From Serinicoccus chungangensis (lineage in GTDB: Bacteria; Actinomycetota; Actinomycetes; Actinomycetales; Dermatophilaceae): a stretch of 64,000 nucleotides of DNA. The translations under genes and the position numbers were made by a program. This document shows, piece after piece, positions 1 through 7,697 of the stretch (its first letter is position 1; each line of letters opens with the position of its first letter). The DNA lies in NCBI RefSeq assembly GCF_001483745.1, contig NZ_LQBL01000028.1, forward strand, positions 62,001-126,000. Reading direction: 5' to 3'. The notes beneath the pieces are model-generated. The model saw nothing but the letters and a program-made list of their open reading frames with translations. It did not search any database and was not told the origin of the DNA.

Positions 1-680
1 CGCAGGGTCACCTCCTTGAGCGCGCCCATCATCTCCGTCATCAGCCCCGCCACGACGAAGGAGTAGTCGCGACCCACCCGTCCGGCGACGACCGCGCGGG
101 GGGAGATGACGACATACATGAGGAGCGCCAGGCCGCCGAGGTAGGCGAAGGTCACGACCGCGGTGACGGGCTGGGCCACGAGCAGCACGACGAGCACCGC
201 GGCGAAGGTCGCGAGCTCGGCCGGCAGCGACGCGGCGGGCAGCAGCAGCCCGGTGGTGGTGTTGGCGATGCCGACGTCGGCCAGGCGCACCAGCTGGGAG
301 GTGTTGCGCTTGAGGCGCTCGGTCCACGGGGCGCGGATGTAGGCGCCGAAGAGGCGGTCGCCGATGACGAGGTCGTAGGCCGCGAGCCGCTTCGCCACCG
401 CCCACTGCAGGGCGACCGTGGCCAGCCCCTTGACGACGACGAGGGCGCAGATGGCCCCCAGCAGCCAGGCGTAGCGGTCCGGGGCGACGGCGCCGAGGAC
501 CGGCAGCTGCACCGGGTCGCCCTGGATCATCGGGGCGAGGGTGAAGGCCAGCAGCGACAGCGCGAGGATGTCGACGACGGCCAGGATGCTGGAGGCCACG
601 GCATACCCGATGAGGAACCACCGGGTGCTCGGCGGCAGGAGGGGAAGGAGGCGCCGCAGCGCCCGCAGCAGGCGGATCAC
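1..680 (-). CDS. ABC transporter, membrane domain (partial, flippase-like)
   Basis: Reading the minus strand from a GTG at 678-680 gives about 226 residues of an ABC exporter transmembrane domain, cut by the left edge before the ATPase domain. Membrane segments are visible near residues 20-45, 70-90 and 150-200. The stretch RLKRNTSQLVRLA resembles the cytoplasmic coupling region of PglK/WlaB-type lipid-linked oligosaccharide flippases, so export of a glycan or lipid-linked sugar is likely. An AGGAGG lies 8 bases upstream of the GTG, which decides the start. It is divergent from the glycosyltransferase at 721, and the two face the sugar-nucleotide genes at 5-10 kb. The substrate is inferred, and the ATPase half is not in the window. 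Confidence 0.75.
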   Translation of the reverse strand, partial: MIRLLRALRRLLPLLPPSTRWFLIGYAVASSILAVVDILALSLLAFTLAPMIQGDPVQLPVLGAVAPDRYAWLLGAICALVVVKGLATVALQWAVAKRLAAYDLVIGDRLFGAYIRAPWTERLKRNTSQLVRLADVGIANTTTGLLLPAASLPAELATFAAVLVVLLVAQPVTAVVTFAYLGGLALLMYVVISPRAVVAGRVGRDYSFVVAGLMTEMMGALKEVTL

Positions 681-708
681 GCGGGCGGCCTCCTCATGCG
701 CCCCATCG

Positions 709-714
709 TAGGCT
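709..714 (+). promoter_or_regulatory. -10 element TAGGCT, leaderless start
   Basis: TAGGCT fits the actinobacterial TANNNT -10 and sits exactly six bases before the GTG at 721. Transcription would begin at or next to the start codon. There is no Shine-Dalgarno sequence between them. Confidence 0.5.
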
Positions 715-720
715 GCGGGC

Positions 721-1938
721 GTGGTCTCCCCCGTCAACCGCCTGCGGCGCCTCGCCTGGCGCGGCCTGGCGGCGCTGCCCGCGCCGGTGCGCGAGGTGGC
801 GACCCTGCCGGTGCGTCGGCGCGCCGACGCCGAGCTGCGGGCCCTCGCCCCGATGCCGGCGGCCGAGCGCCGGCTCTACCTCGGGCCGTGGAACACCGCC
901 GGACAGGCGTATGCCTGGGCGCGCGCCGTCGAGCGTCACCTGCCGGGGGTGGCGGCGCAGAACCTCGCGGCCCACCGCTCGGCGGCGGCCGGGACCTTCC
1001 GCTACCCCGCCGACCAGGCGCTCTCCGCGCTCGCCCAGCGCGGTCACGTGCGCGAGATCCACGGGGCGCGGGTGCTCCGCGAGGCCACGCACGTGGTCTT
1101 CGAGTCCGGCCGCCCGGTGCTCGCCGACCTCCACGCCGGGTCGATGCTGGCCGACGTGCCCGAGCTCGAGGCGGCCGGCATCCGGCACGCGGTGCTCTTC
1201 CACGGCAGCGAGATCCGGGACCTGCGGGCGCACGCCGAGGCCTACGCGCACAGCCCGTTCCACGGCCCCTGGGACGACTACCTGCGCACGCTGCAGGGCG
1301 TCGTCGAGCGCAACAGGCGCGACCTCGCGGACTACGCGGGGCCGGTGCTCGTCTCGACCCCGGACCTGCTCGACGTGCTGCCCGGTGCCACGTGGCTGCC
1401 GCTGGTCGTCGAGGTCGAGCGGTTCGCGGGGGCGGCCGGGGCGCCGGTCCTGGAGCGTCCGCGCCCTGTGGTGCTGCACGCGCCGTCCAACCCGCGGCTC
1501 AAGGGCACCGAGGCGGTGGAACGGGTGCTGGAGGGTATGCAGGCCGCCGGCCTGGTGGAGTACCGCCGCCTCACCGGGGTGCCGCACGCGCGGATGGCGG
1601 CGTTCGTGGGCGACGCGGACGTCGTCGTCGACCAGGTGGTCCTCGGCAACCCCGGGGTGCTGCTGGCCGAGACCCTCGCGGCCGGGCGGCTGGCGGTGGC
1701 GCACCTCGCGCCGGGCGTGCGTGAGCGCATGGCGCGGTCCGACCGCGACCGCGGCGGCGACGGGGTCGTGCCGGTGCTCGACGCCGACCCCGACACCCTC
1801 GAGGAGGTGCTGCGGGGCGTGCTCGACGAGCGGGGACGGCATACCGAGCTGGCGGCGCGGGGACCCGCCTGGGCGCGCCGTCACCACGACGGCACCCGCG
1901 CCGCCGAGGTCCTCGACCGCGTCCTCCTCTCGACCTGA
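721..1938 (+). CDS. Glycosyltransferase-like protein (GT-B/GT4-type)
   Basis: The 405-residue protein has the shape of a GT-B glycosyltransferase. The N-terminal half contains HGSEIRDL near residues 161-168. The C-terminal half has a nucleotide-sugar-type region: HAPSNPRLKGTE around 252-263, then a GVPHARMAAFVGDADVVVDQ segment and an E in the LLAETLAAG loop, where GT4 enzymes bind the sugar nucleotide. No signal peptide or membrane segment is seen. The GTG start is supported by the leaderless -10 at 709-714. It is divergent from the ABC flippase gene, so I infer a role in surface glycan assembly. Donor and acceptor are unknown. Confidence 0.7.
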   Translation: MVSPVNRLRRLAWRGLAALPAPVREVATLPVRRRADAELRALAPMPAAERRLYLGPWNTAGQAYAWARAVERHLPGVAAQNLAAHRSAAAGTFRYPADQALSALAQRGHVREIHGARVLREATHVVFESGRPVLADLHAGSMLADVPELEAAGIRHAVLFHGSEIRDLRAHAEAYAHSPFHGPWDDYLRTLQGVVERNRRDLADYAGPVLVSTPDLLDVLPGATWLPLVVEVERFAGAAGAPVLERPRPVVLHAPSNPRLKGTEAVERVLEGMQAAGLVEYRRLTGVPHARMAAFVGDADVVVDQVVLGNPGVLLAETLAAGRLAVAHLAPGVRERMARSDRDRGGDGVVPVLDADPDTLEEVLRGVLDERGRHTELAARGPAWARRHHDGTRAAEVLDRVLLST

Positions 1939-1988
1939 GGGCGCCGGGGACCACCGCGCCCCGCTCTGCGACCCCGCACACCTCGCGT

Positions 1989-1994
1989 TAGCCT
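1989..1994 (+). promoter_or_regulatory. -10 element TAGCCT for the thi operon
   Basis: TAGCCT matches TANNNT and lies about seven bases before the 5' end of the riboswitch at about 2001, so the transcript would start right at the aptamer. No convincing -35 is seen. Confidence 0.45.
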
Positions 1995-2000
1995 GACGGT

Positions 2001-2076
2001 GGACGCGGGGTGCCGCTGTGCGGCTGAGATCACACCCGTCGAACCTGATCTAGCTCGTACTAGCGAAGGGAACGTC
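2001..2076 (+). promoter_or_regulatory. TPP riboswitch (THI element)
   Basis: The conserved THI-box blocks occur in order: GCGGGGTGCC at 2005-2014, GGCTGAGATCACACCCG at 2022-2038, GAACCTGATCTAGCT at 2041-2055 and CTAGCGAAGGGAACG at 2060-2074. These form the thiamine-pyrophosphate aptamer. The last block contains GAAGGGA, which is also the ribosome-binding site of thiM (ATG at 2079). TPP binding should therefore hide the Shine-Dalgarno directly and block translation. I see no separate terminator or expression platform. Confidence 0.93.
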
Positions 2077-2078
2077 AG

Positions 2079-2885
2079 ATGTCGACGACGTCACCACCCA
2101 CCACCGACCACGGCTCGTGCTGGGCGCGGGTCCGCGAAGAGGCCCCTCTGGTCCAGTGCCTCACGAACATCGTGGCCGCACCGTCGACGGCCAACCTGCT
2201 GCTGGCCGCCGGGGCAGCACCGGCGATGGTCGACAACCCGCACGAGGCGGGCGACTTCGCGGCCGTCGCCGGGGGTGTCCTGGTCAACCTCGGCACCCTG
2301 TCCGACGGCTCCGTGGCCGGTATGCACGCGGCCGTCCGGGCGGCAGCCGCGGCGGGGACGCCGTGGGTCCTCGACCCCGTGGCCGCGGGCGCGCTGGGCT
2401 GGAGGACCGACGTCGCCCACGACCTGCTCTCCGTCGCGACGCCCGCGCTGATCCGGGGGAACGCCTCGGAGATCCTGGGGCTCGCCGGTGGTGCCGGCGG
2501 TCGCGGGGTGGACAGCACGGCAGGGCCCGAAGCAGCAGCGGAGGAGGCCGCACGTCTCGCCACGCGGCACGGGTGCGTGGTCGCGGTGAGCGGCCCGGTC
2601 GACCACCTGACCGACGGCCGACGGGTCGTCCGGGTCGGGCACGGTCACCCCTGGATGACCCGGGTGACCGGTGTCGGGTGCGCGCTGGGGGCCCTGATGG
2701 CCGCCTGCCGCGCCGTCACCGACGACTCCCTGGTCGCCGCGACGACCGCCACCCTCGCCCTCACCCTCGCTGCCGAGGGGGCCGCCGAGCGGTCCGGGGG
2801 GCCCGGCAGCTTCGCGGTGGCTCTCCTCGACGAGCTCGCCGCCCTGGAACCCGACACCCTCGCGGCCAGGGCGGAGCTGCGATGA
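2079..2885 (+). CDS. thiM: Hydroxyethylthiazole kinase ThiM
   Basis: This cytosolic kinase phosphorylates 4-methyl-5-(2-hydroxyethyl)thiazole with ATP in thiamine salvage. The 268-residue length is normal for ThiM. Family blocks are present: PLVQCLTNIVAAPSTANLLLA with AMVDNP just after it, PWVLDPVAAGALGWR, RGNASEILGLAG, and the anion-hole/catalytic Cys region VTGVGCALGALMAA near residue 199. The ATG is set by the riboswitch-embedded GAAGGGA. The stop overlaps the thiE start by 4 bases (ATGA), so the genes are translationally coupled. Expression should fall when TPP is abundant. Confidence 0.95.
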   Translation: MSTTSPPTTDHGSCWARVREEAPLVQCLTNIVAAPSTANLLLAAGAAPAMVDNPHEAGDFAAVAGGVLVNLGTLSDGSVAGMHAAVRAAAAAGTPWVLDPVAAGALGWRTDVAHDLLSVATPALIRGNASEILGLAGGAGGRGVDSTAGPEAAAEEAARLATRHGCVVAVSGPVDHLTDGRRVVRVGHGHPWMTRVTGVGCALGALMAACRAVTDDSLVAATTATLALTLAAEGAAERSGGPGSFAVALLDELAALEPDTLAARAELR

Positions 2886-3613
2886 GACCGTCCTGCCCGG
2901 GCCTGGCGCTCTACCTCGTGACCGACACCGCCCTGCTCGGCCGGCGCCGCCTCGCGTCGTCGGTCCGGGCCGCCGTGGACGGTGGGGTCACGACGGTGCA
3001 GCTGCGCGACCCGCACGCCACGGACCACGAGCTCGTCGCGCTGGGCGTCGTGCTGCGTGAGGCCCTGCTGGGCAGCGGCGTCCCGCTGATCGTCAACGAC
3101 CGCGTCGACCTGGTCCGCGAGATCGGCGCCGCTGGTGCCCACATCGGCCAGGGCGACCTGCCGGTCGAGGAGGCGCGGCGCCGGCTCGGGCCGGAGGCAT
3201 ACCTCGGCCTGTCGTGCACCACGGTGGAGCAGGTGCGGGCCGCGACCGCGCTCGGACCGGGCACCGTCGACTACCTGGGGCTGGGGCCCGTCTGGCCCAC
3301 CGCGAGCAAACCCGACCACGCCGCCCCGCTGGGGCTGGACGGGTTGCGCGAGCTGGCCGAGGCCGCGGGTGGTGTGCCGACCGTGGCCATCGGCGGCATC
3401 ACGCGGGAGCGGGCCGCGGGGGTGGCGGAGACGCCGGTGGACGGGCTCGCGGTGGTGAGCGCCATCTGCGCGGCTGCGGACCCGCAGGCCGCCGCGACCG
3501 GCCTGCGCACGACGTGGGCGGCCGCGCGCGGGTGCCCTGGGTCGTCCCCGCCCGGCGATGCCGCGCCGGCCAGCCCTGCCGGCCCGGCGCACGCAGCCGG
3601 GAGGTACCGGTGA
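2882..3613 (+). CDS. thiE: Thiamine-phosphate synthase ThiE
   Basis: ThiE joins HMP-PP and thiazole phosphate to give thiamine phosphate. The TIM-barrel motifs are visible: LYLVTD near the N terminus, TVQLRDP near residues 38-44, IVNDRVDL near 70, HIGQGDLP near 85, GLGPVWPTASKPDH near 132 and VAIGGI near 168. The protein is 243 residues, slightly longer than usual because of a Pro/Ala/Gly-rich C-terminal tail of about 30 residues with no known role. It overlaps thiM and thiD by 4 bases at each end and is second in the riboswitch-controlled operon. Confidence 0.94.
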   Translation: MRPSCPGLALYLVTDTALLGRRRLASSVRAAVDGGVTTVQLRDPHATDHELVALGVVLREALLGSGVPLIVNDRVDLVREIGAAGAHIGQGDLPVEEARRRLGPEAYLGLSCTTVEQVRAATALGPGTVDYLGLGPVWPTASKPDHAAPLGLDGLRELAEAAGGVPTVAIGGITRERAAGVAETPVDGLAVVSAICAAADPQAAATGLRTTWAAARGCPGSSPPGDAAPASPAGPAHAAGRYR

Positions 3614-4467
3614 CCACGGTCGTCTGCACCGTCGCCGGGTCCGACCCCTCCGGCGGGGCCGGCATCCAGGCCGACCTCAAGACCTTCAGTGCTCTGGGCG
3701 CCTACGGGTGCGCCGTGCTGACCGCGCTCACGGCCCAGAGCACGCAGGGCGTCACCGGGGTGCACCCGGTCCCCGCGTCGTTCGTGCGCGAGCAGGTGGA
3801 GACGCTGGTCGCCGATGTCGACCTGGCCGCGACCAAGGTCGGCATGCTCGGCACCGCCGAGGTCGCCCGCGAGGTGGCGGACCTGTGCCGGGAGGGAGCG
3901 CTCCCCCGGGCCGTGCTGGACCCGGTCATGGTGTCCACGGCCGGCTCGCGGCTCCTGGACGACGACGCCGTCGACGCGGTGCGCACGATGCTGCCGCACG
4001 TCGACGTGGTCACCCCGAACCTCCCGGAGGCCGCCGTGCTGCTGGGGTTGGACCCGACCGACCAGGCTCGGGACCTGGAGACGATGCACGAGCACGCGCG
4101 CCGCCTCCGGGAGCTCGGGGCGCGCCGGGTGCTGCTCAAGGGTGGGCACCTCGATGTCGGGCCCGGCACCGGGCCGGCCACGTGCGTCGACCTGTGGGCG
4201 GACGAGCACGGTGTGACACCGGTGCGTGCCGCCTGGGTCCGGACGCGTGACACCCACGGGACCGGGTGCACGCTGTCCTCCGCGGTCGCGGCGCTCGTGC
4301 CGCAGCGTCCTGGGTGGCTGGCCGCGGTGGGCGAGGCCAAGCAGTGGCTGACCGGGGCGCTGGCCCACGGCTCCGACCTCGGCGTCGGTCAGGGCCCCGG
4401 ACCGGTGCACCACTTCTGGCGGTGGTGGCCGGTCGAGGGGCGGCACCGACCACCGTCGTGGTCCTGA
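3610..4467 (+). CDS. thiD: Hydroxymethylpyrimidine/phosphomethylpyrimidine kinase ThiD
   Basis: ThiD phosphorylates HMP twice, giving HMP-PP for ThiE. The substrate motif AGSDPSGGAGIQADLKT is at residues 8-24 and the ribokinase-type catalytic loop DTHGTGCTLSSA is near 213-224. MLGTAEVA, PVMVSTAGSRLL and TPNLPEA blocks also fit. The GTG start overlaps the thiE stop by 4 bases (GTGA). The protein is 285 residues, ThiD without a fused ThiE or TenA domain. The operon thiM-thiE-thiD encodes salvage and joining only. De novo genes such as thiC and thiG are not in the window. Confidence 0.94.
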   Translation: MTTVVCTVAGSDPSGGAGIQADLKTFSALGAYGCAVLTALTAQSTQGVTGVHPVPASFVREQVETLVADVDLAATKVGMLGTAEVAREVADLCREGALPRAVLDPVMVSTAGSRLLDDDAVDAVRTMLPHVDVVTPNLPEAAVLLGLDPTDQARDLETMHEHARRLRELGARRVLLKGGHLDVGPGTGPATCVDLWADEHGVTPVRAAWVRTRDTHGTGCTLSSAVAALVPQRPGWLAAVGEAKQWLTGALAHGSDLGVGQGPGPVHHFWRWWPVEGRHRPPSWS

Positions 4468-4527
4468 GCGACGACGGCCGGCACCGGCGGGGTCGCACCC
4501 GGCGGCACCTCACGGTCCCGTGTCTGC

Positions 4528-5091
4528 TCAGCCCCGGCGGGCGTCCCGCCAGAGCTGCACCATCTCCTCGACGTCGAGCCGCCCCACGACCGGCGGCGAG
4601 GTCGGGCCGACGTGCGGGCGTCGGCGGTCGGCCAGCACCCGTTCGTTGAAGTCCTCCACCCGGGCGCGTACCGCCGCCTCGTCCGGGAGGCCGAGCAGGG
4701 CCTCGGGGTAGGTCGCCTTCTCGCGGCGCAGCTGCATGACCCCGGGCATGGCCCCGGAGAGGTCGAGCTGCTCGCGGCGGACGAGGTCCTTGACCCACCA
4801 GTCCGGGTCGGCGCGAGTGTCGACGTCGCGCAGCGGCTTGCCGGCTCCCGGGAGGTTGTCGAAGGCGCCCTGTCGCTGCGCCTGGTCGATGGTCTGGTCC
4901 ACCCAGGACTGCACGGCGCGGGCGGTGGTCGCGGCAGAGGGGCGGCGGTCCCGTCGGGCCTGCCGGCCCGGCTCACCCTGCGCCGCACCCTCCTGCGCCG
5001 CCTGCTCCTCGTGGTCGGCGACCTGCTCGCGCAGCTCCTCCTCCGCCCGCGGCGCACCCGGCCGCTCCCCCGGCCGTCCCCACCTGCTCAT
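4528..5091 (-). CDS. DUF1992 (DnaJ-C28-like conserved) protein
   Basis: This 187-residue soluble protein carries the DUF1992 signature, the domain also called the DnaJ homologue subfamily C member 28 conserved domain. The sequence includes IDQAQRQGAFDNLPGAGKPL near residues 68-87, followed by WWVKDLVRREQ and a helical C terminus. The first 55 residues are charged and Ala/Glu/Arg-rich and probably disordered. The start is backed by GGAGG seven bases upstream of the ATG. It converges with thiD, about 60 bases apart. The biochemical role of the family is unknown. Confidence 0.8.
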   Translation of the reverse strand: MSRWGRPGERPGAPRAEEELREQVADHEEQAAQEGAAQGEPGRQARRDRRPSAATTARAVQSWVDQTIDQAQRQGAFDNLPGAGKPLRDVDTRADPDWWVKDLVRREQLDLSGAMPGVMQLRREKATYPEALLGLPDEAAVRARVEDFNERVLADRRRPHVGPTSPPVVGRLDVEEMVQLWRDARRG

Positions 5092-5120
5092 GGCCCTGCC
5101 TCCTTCGTCGCTGCTGGTCC

Positions 5121-6434
5121 TCAGCCTCGCACACCGAGCACCACGGCCGCCGCGCCGTCACCGGTGGACCTCAGGCTGCGGTGCTCGCGCACCCAGGCCA
5201 CGCGGCGCGCCCGCTCCGGCTCGTCCGGCCCGGCCCCTAGCGCCCGGACCATCGCCTCGGCCACCGCGTCGACGTCGTGCTCGACGGCCGCGCCCAGCCG
5301 GTGCGCCCGGACGTCCGCCGCGGCCGGCCCGGGCCCGGCGAACACCACCGGCGTCCCGCAGGCGAGGGCGGCGACGACCTTGGTGGGGTAGGCGAAGTCG
5401 TACCCCACCCCCGGCCGCACGCCCACCAGGGCTGCGGCCGCGCCCCGCAGCCAGGCCGCCGCCTCCTGCGCGGGGACCAGGGGCCGCAGCTCGAGCGCGC
5501 CCTCGGGCAGCTCGCCCGCGATGCGCCGCAGCTCGGGCCAGGACGAGCCCTGCCCGAGGAAGATCAGCCGCGCCTCGGGCACCCCCCGCACGACCCGCCG
5601 CATCGCCTCGGCGAAGACCTCGGCGCCCTGCCACTCCGAGGCGGTCCCGGCATACACGAGGTATGGCGTGCCCGGCGCGTCCTGCGCGGGCTCGCCGTCG
5701 GGGGTGAAGACGTCGGTGTCGATCCCGTTGGGCACGACGGTGACCGGGGCGTCCTCCCCGGCCAGCACGCGGACCCGCTCGGCCACGCCGTCGCTGACCG
5801 CGACGACCCCGCGCGCGCCGCGCAGCGCGAACCGCTCGAGGGTGCGCATGAGGCCGGTCACGACGGCGGGTGCGCCCATCGACGCGGTGGCGTCCGACCA
5901 GACGTCCGCGGCGTAGTAGACGTAGGGGATGGGCGCGCCGAGGGTCGACCGGAGCGCGAGGGAGACCCTCGTCACGGCTCCTGTCGTCGGCGGCGGCTCG
6001 ACCACGACGACGTCGGGCCGCGGCCCGGTGAGCAGGCGCGCGGCCAGCGGCAGGTCGAAGGAGAGGTAGGGCAGGTACCCCCGGACGTAGCCGCTCGCGT
6101 CCCGCAGCACCGGCCACCGGCGCACGTCCACCCGGGTGTCGCCCGTCGCCGCAGGCGCTCCGCCCGGCGCCTCCCGCCCGTCGCCCCCCATCTCCACCGA
6201 GCGCCGCGTGTGGTTGCCCTCCACCCCCACCGAGCGCCGTATGTGGTTGCTCTGGGTCCCACCGGGCGTCGCCTGTGGTGGGCGCAGCGCCGGCGGCGGC
6301 GTCGTCGTGAGCACCCGCACGCGGGCCCGTCCCGCCAGGGAGCGCACGAGGGCACCGAGGCGGAAGGTCGCGGCCGCGGCCTCGGGTGCGTAGATCCGGG
6401 TGGCCAGGACCACCAGCGGTGCCTGCTCAGTCAC
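5121..6434 (-). CDS. Glycosyltransferase family 4 protein
   Basis: The protein is a GT-B glycosyltransferase of about 437 residues. The N-terminal domain begins with TEQAPLVVLATRIYAPEAAA. The C-terminal donor domain has GVVAVSDGVAERV, VTVVPNGIDTDVFTP, YLVYAGTASEWQGAEVFAEA and the EGA/YDFAYPTKVVAALACGTPVV region typical of GT4. I place the start at the GTG at 6432-6434 because everything upstream is the 32-bp repeat array. No Shine-Dalgarno is visible, but GATGGT six bases before the GTG could be a leaderless -10 supplied by the repeat. Positions 6194-6283 hold repeat units inside the reading frame, encoding a low-complexity linker. It lies downstream of the WlbA-type gene, so a surface-polysaccharide role is inferred. 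Confidence 0.8.
   Translation of the reverse strand: MTEQAPLVVLATRIYAPEAAAATFRLGALVRSLAGRARVRVLTTTPPPALRPPQATPGGTQSNHIRRSVGVEGNHTRRSVEMGGDGREAPGGAPAATGDTRVDVRRWPVLRDASGYVRGYLPYLSFDLPLAARLLTGPRPDVVVVEPPPTTGAVTRVSLALRSTLGAPIPYVYYAADVWSDATASMGAPAVVTGLMRTLERFALRGARGVVAVSDGVAERVRVLAGEDAPVTVVPNGIDTDVFTPDGEPAQDAPGTPYLVYAGTASEWQGAEVFAEAMRRVVRGVPEARLIFLGQGSSWPELRRIAGELPEGALELRPLVPAQEAAAWLRGAAAALVGVRPGVGYDFAYPTKVVAALACGTPVVFAGPGPAAADVRAHRLGAAVEHDVDAVAEAMVRALGAGPDEPERARRVAWVREHRSLRSTGDGAAAVVLGVRG
6194..6283 (+). repeat. Repeat units of the 32-bp family inside a coding sequence
   Basis: Cores beginning ACCGAGCG/ACCGGGCG start at 6196, 6229 and 6261 (spacing 33 and 32), each followed by TGTGGTTGC or a decayed form. 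They belong to the same family as the arrays at 6439-6690 and 63042-63198. They lie within the glycosyltransferase reading frame and are oriented opposite to it. Confidence 0.75.
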
Positions 6435-6438
6435 CGGG

Positions 6439-6690
6439 CAACCATCCACGGCGCTCGGTCGGCCCCAGAGCAACCACCCGCGGCGCTCGGTGGGAGCCTG
6501 AGCAACCATCCACGACGCTCGGTCGGCCCCAGAGCAACCATCCACGGCGCTCGGTGGGAGCCTGAGCAACCATCCACGACGCTCGGTGGGAGCCTGAGCA
6601 ACCATCCACGGCGCTCGGTGCGCGGCTGGGCAACCACCCGCGACGCTCGGTGGGAGCCTGGGCAACCACCCGCGGCGCCCGGTGGGTCAC
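6439..6690 (-). repeat. Tandem array, eight 32-bp units
   Basis: The block CAACCA recurs at 6439, 6471, 6503, 6535, 6567, 6599, 6631 and 6663, an exact 32-base period. Each unit has a conserved core of about 22 bases (GCAACCAYCCRCG plus RCGCTCGGT on the plus strand) and a spacer of about 10 bases in a few variants. The last copy runs over the stop codon of the dehydrogenase gene (6687-6689). Read on the minus strand, the core is ACCGAGCG...TGGTTGC and points along the direction of transcription. Confidence 0.92.
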
Positions 6691-7697
6691 AGGGTCCGGG
6701 TGTGCCCGGTGGCGGCGGAGTCGAGGATGGCCTCGACGACCTCGAGGGTGTGCACGCCCTCGGCCATGGACACGACGTCGGCCGGCCGGCCCCACAGGGC
6801 GTCCCGGAAGTTCTCCTGCTCCACGCGCAGCGGCTCCCGGCGGGCGATGGCATACCGGATGGAGTCGCCCTCGGAGACCCCGCGGAAGGTCGCCGCCCGC
6901 TCCCACTCGCTGCGCACGTCACCGTTGGCCACGAAAGTCAGGTCACCCTGCAGCGTGTCCGCCACGAACGCGCCCAGCTCTCCCGTCGCGACCGTCTCGC
7001 GCACCTTGAGCGGACTCAACCAGTTGACCGTGTGCGAGACGATCGTCCCGTCGCGCAGCCGCCCGGTCGCCACCACCATGTCCTCGTGCTCACGACCCGA
7101 GCGGTGCGTCACCTGCCCGGACACGCTCGCGTACTCCGAGCGCGCGATCCACGCCGTCAGGTCGATGTCGTGCGTCGCGAGGTCCTTGACCACCCCCACG
7201 TCCGCGATCCGCGCCGGGAACGGCCCCTGCCGCGAGGTCGTGATCTGGTAGAGCTCGCCCAGCTCCCCCGCCGCGATCCGCCGTCGCATCTCCAGCAACG
7301 CCGGGTTGCACCGCTCGACGTACCCCACCGCGCCGACCAGCCCCGCCGACTCGAACGCCTGCGCCACCCGACGACCCGACTCCGCGGTCGCCGCGATCGG
7401 CTTCTCCACCATCGTGTGCACCCCGGCCTCGGCCAGCGCCAGCGCGACCTCCTCGTGCAGGTACGTCGGCACCGCCACCATCGCCGCGTCGATCCCGGCA
7501 GCGATCAACCCCTCCACGTCCGGCAGCACCGACAACGCCCCCGCCACCCCGTGCCTGTCGCCCACCGGGTCGGCGACCGCCACCAGCTCCATCCCCTCCA
7601 CCTCACGGATCACCCGGGCGTGGTGACGCCCCATCGAGCCCAGCCCGATCAGACCCATCCGGACCGTCCGGCCCTCCGGCAGCAGCCGCGCGCTCAT
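6687..7697 (-). CDS. Gfo/Idh/MocA oxidoreductase (WlbA/WbpB-like)
   Basis: This 336-residue NAD(P)-dependent sugar dehydrogenase has the Rossmann motif GLGSMG at residues 18-23, the family's EKP motif at 98-100 and the KDLATHDIDL block in the catalytic domain. Placed next to an aminotransferase and a hexapeptide acetyltransferase, it most likely oxidises C3 of a UDP-N-acetyl-glucosaminuronate-type sugar, as WlbA/WbpB does. The substrate is inferred from context. The ATG overlaps the stop of the aminotransferase gene by 4 bases, so the start is firm. Its own stop codon lies in the last unit of the 32-bp repeat array. Confidence 0.85.
   Translation of the reverse strand: MSARLLPEGRTVRMGLIGLGSMGRHHARVIREVEGMELVAVADPVGDRHGVAGALSVLPDVEGLIAAGIDAAMVAVPTYLHEEVALALAEAGVHTMVEKPIAATAESGRRVAQAFESAGLVGAVGYVERCNPALLEMRRRIAAGELGELYQITTSRQGPFPARIADVGVVKDLATHDIDLTAWIARSEYASVSGQVTHRSGREHEDMVVATGRLRDGTIVSHTVNWLSPLKVRETVATGELGAFVADTLQGDLTFVANGDVRSEWERAATFRGVSEGDSIRYAIARREPLRVEQENFRDALWGRPADVVSMAEGVHTLEVVEAILDSAATGHTRTL

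Noticed and set aside
4468-4527. GC-rich possible terminator between thiD and the DUF1992 gene
   Set aside because: Only short, interrupted complementarities are seen, with no stem of 8 bp or more.
6439-6690. CRISPR-like regular array
   Set aside because: The period is 32 with a core of about 22 bases and spacers of about 10 bases that recur. There are no cas genes nearby.
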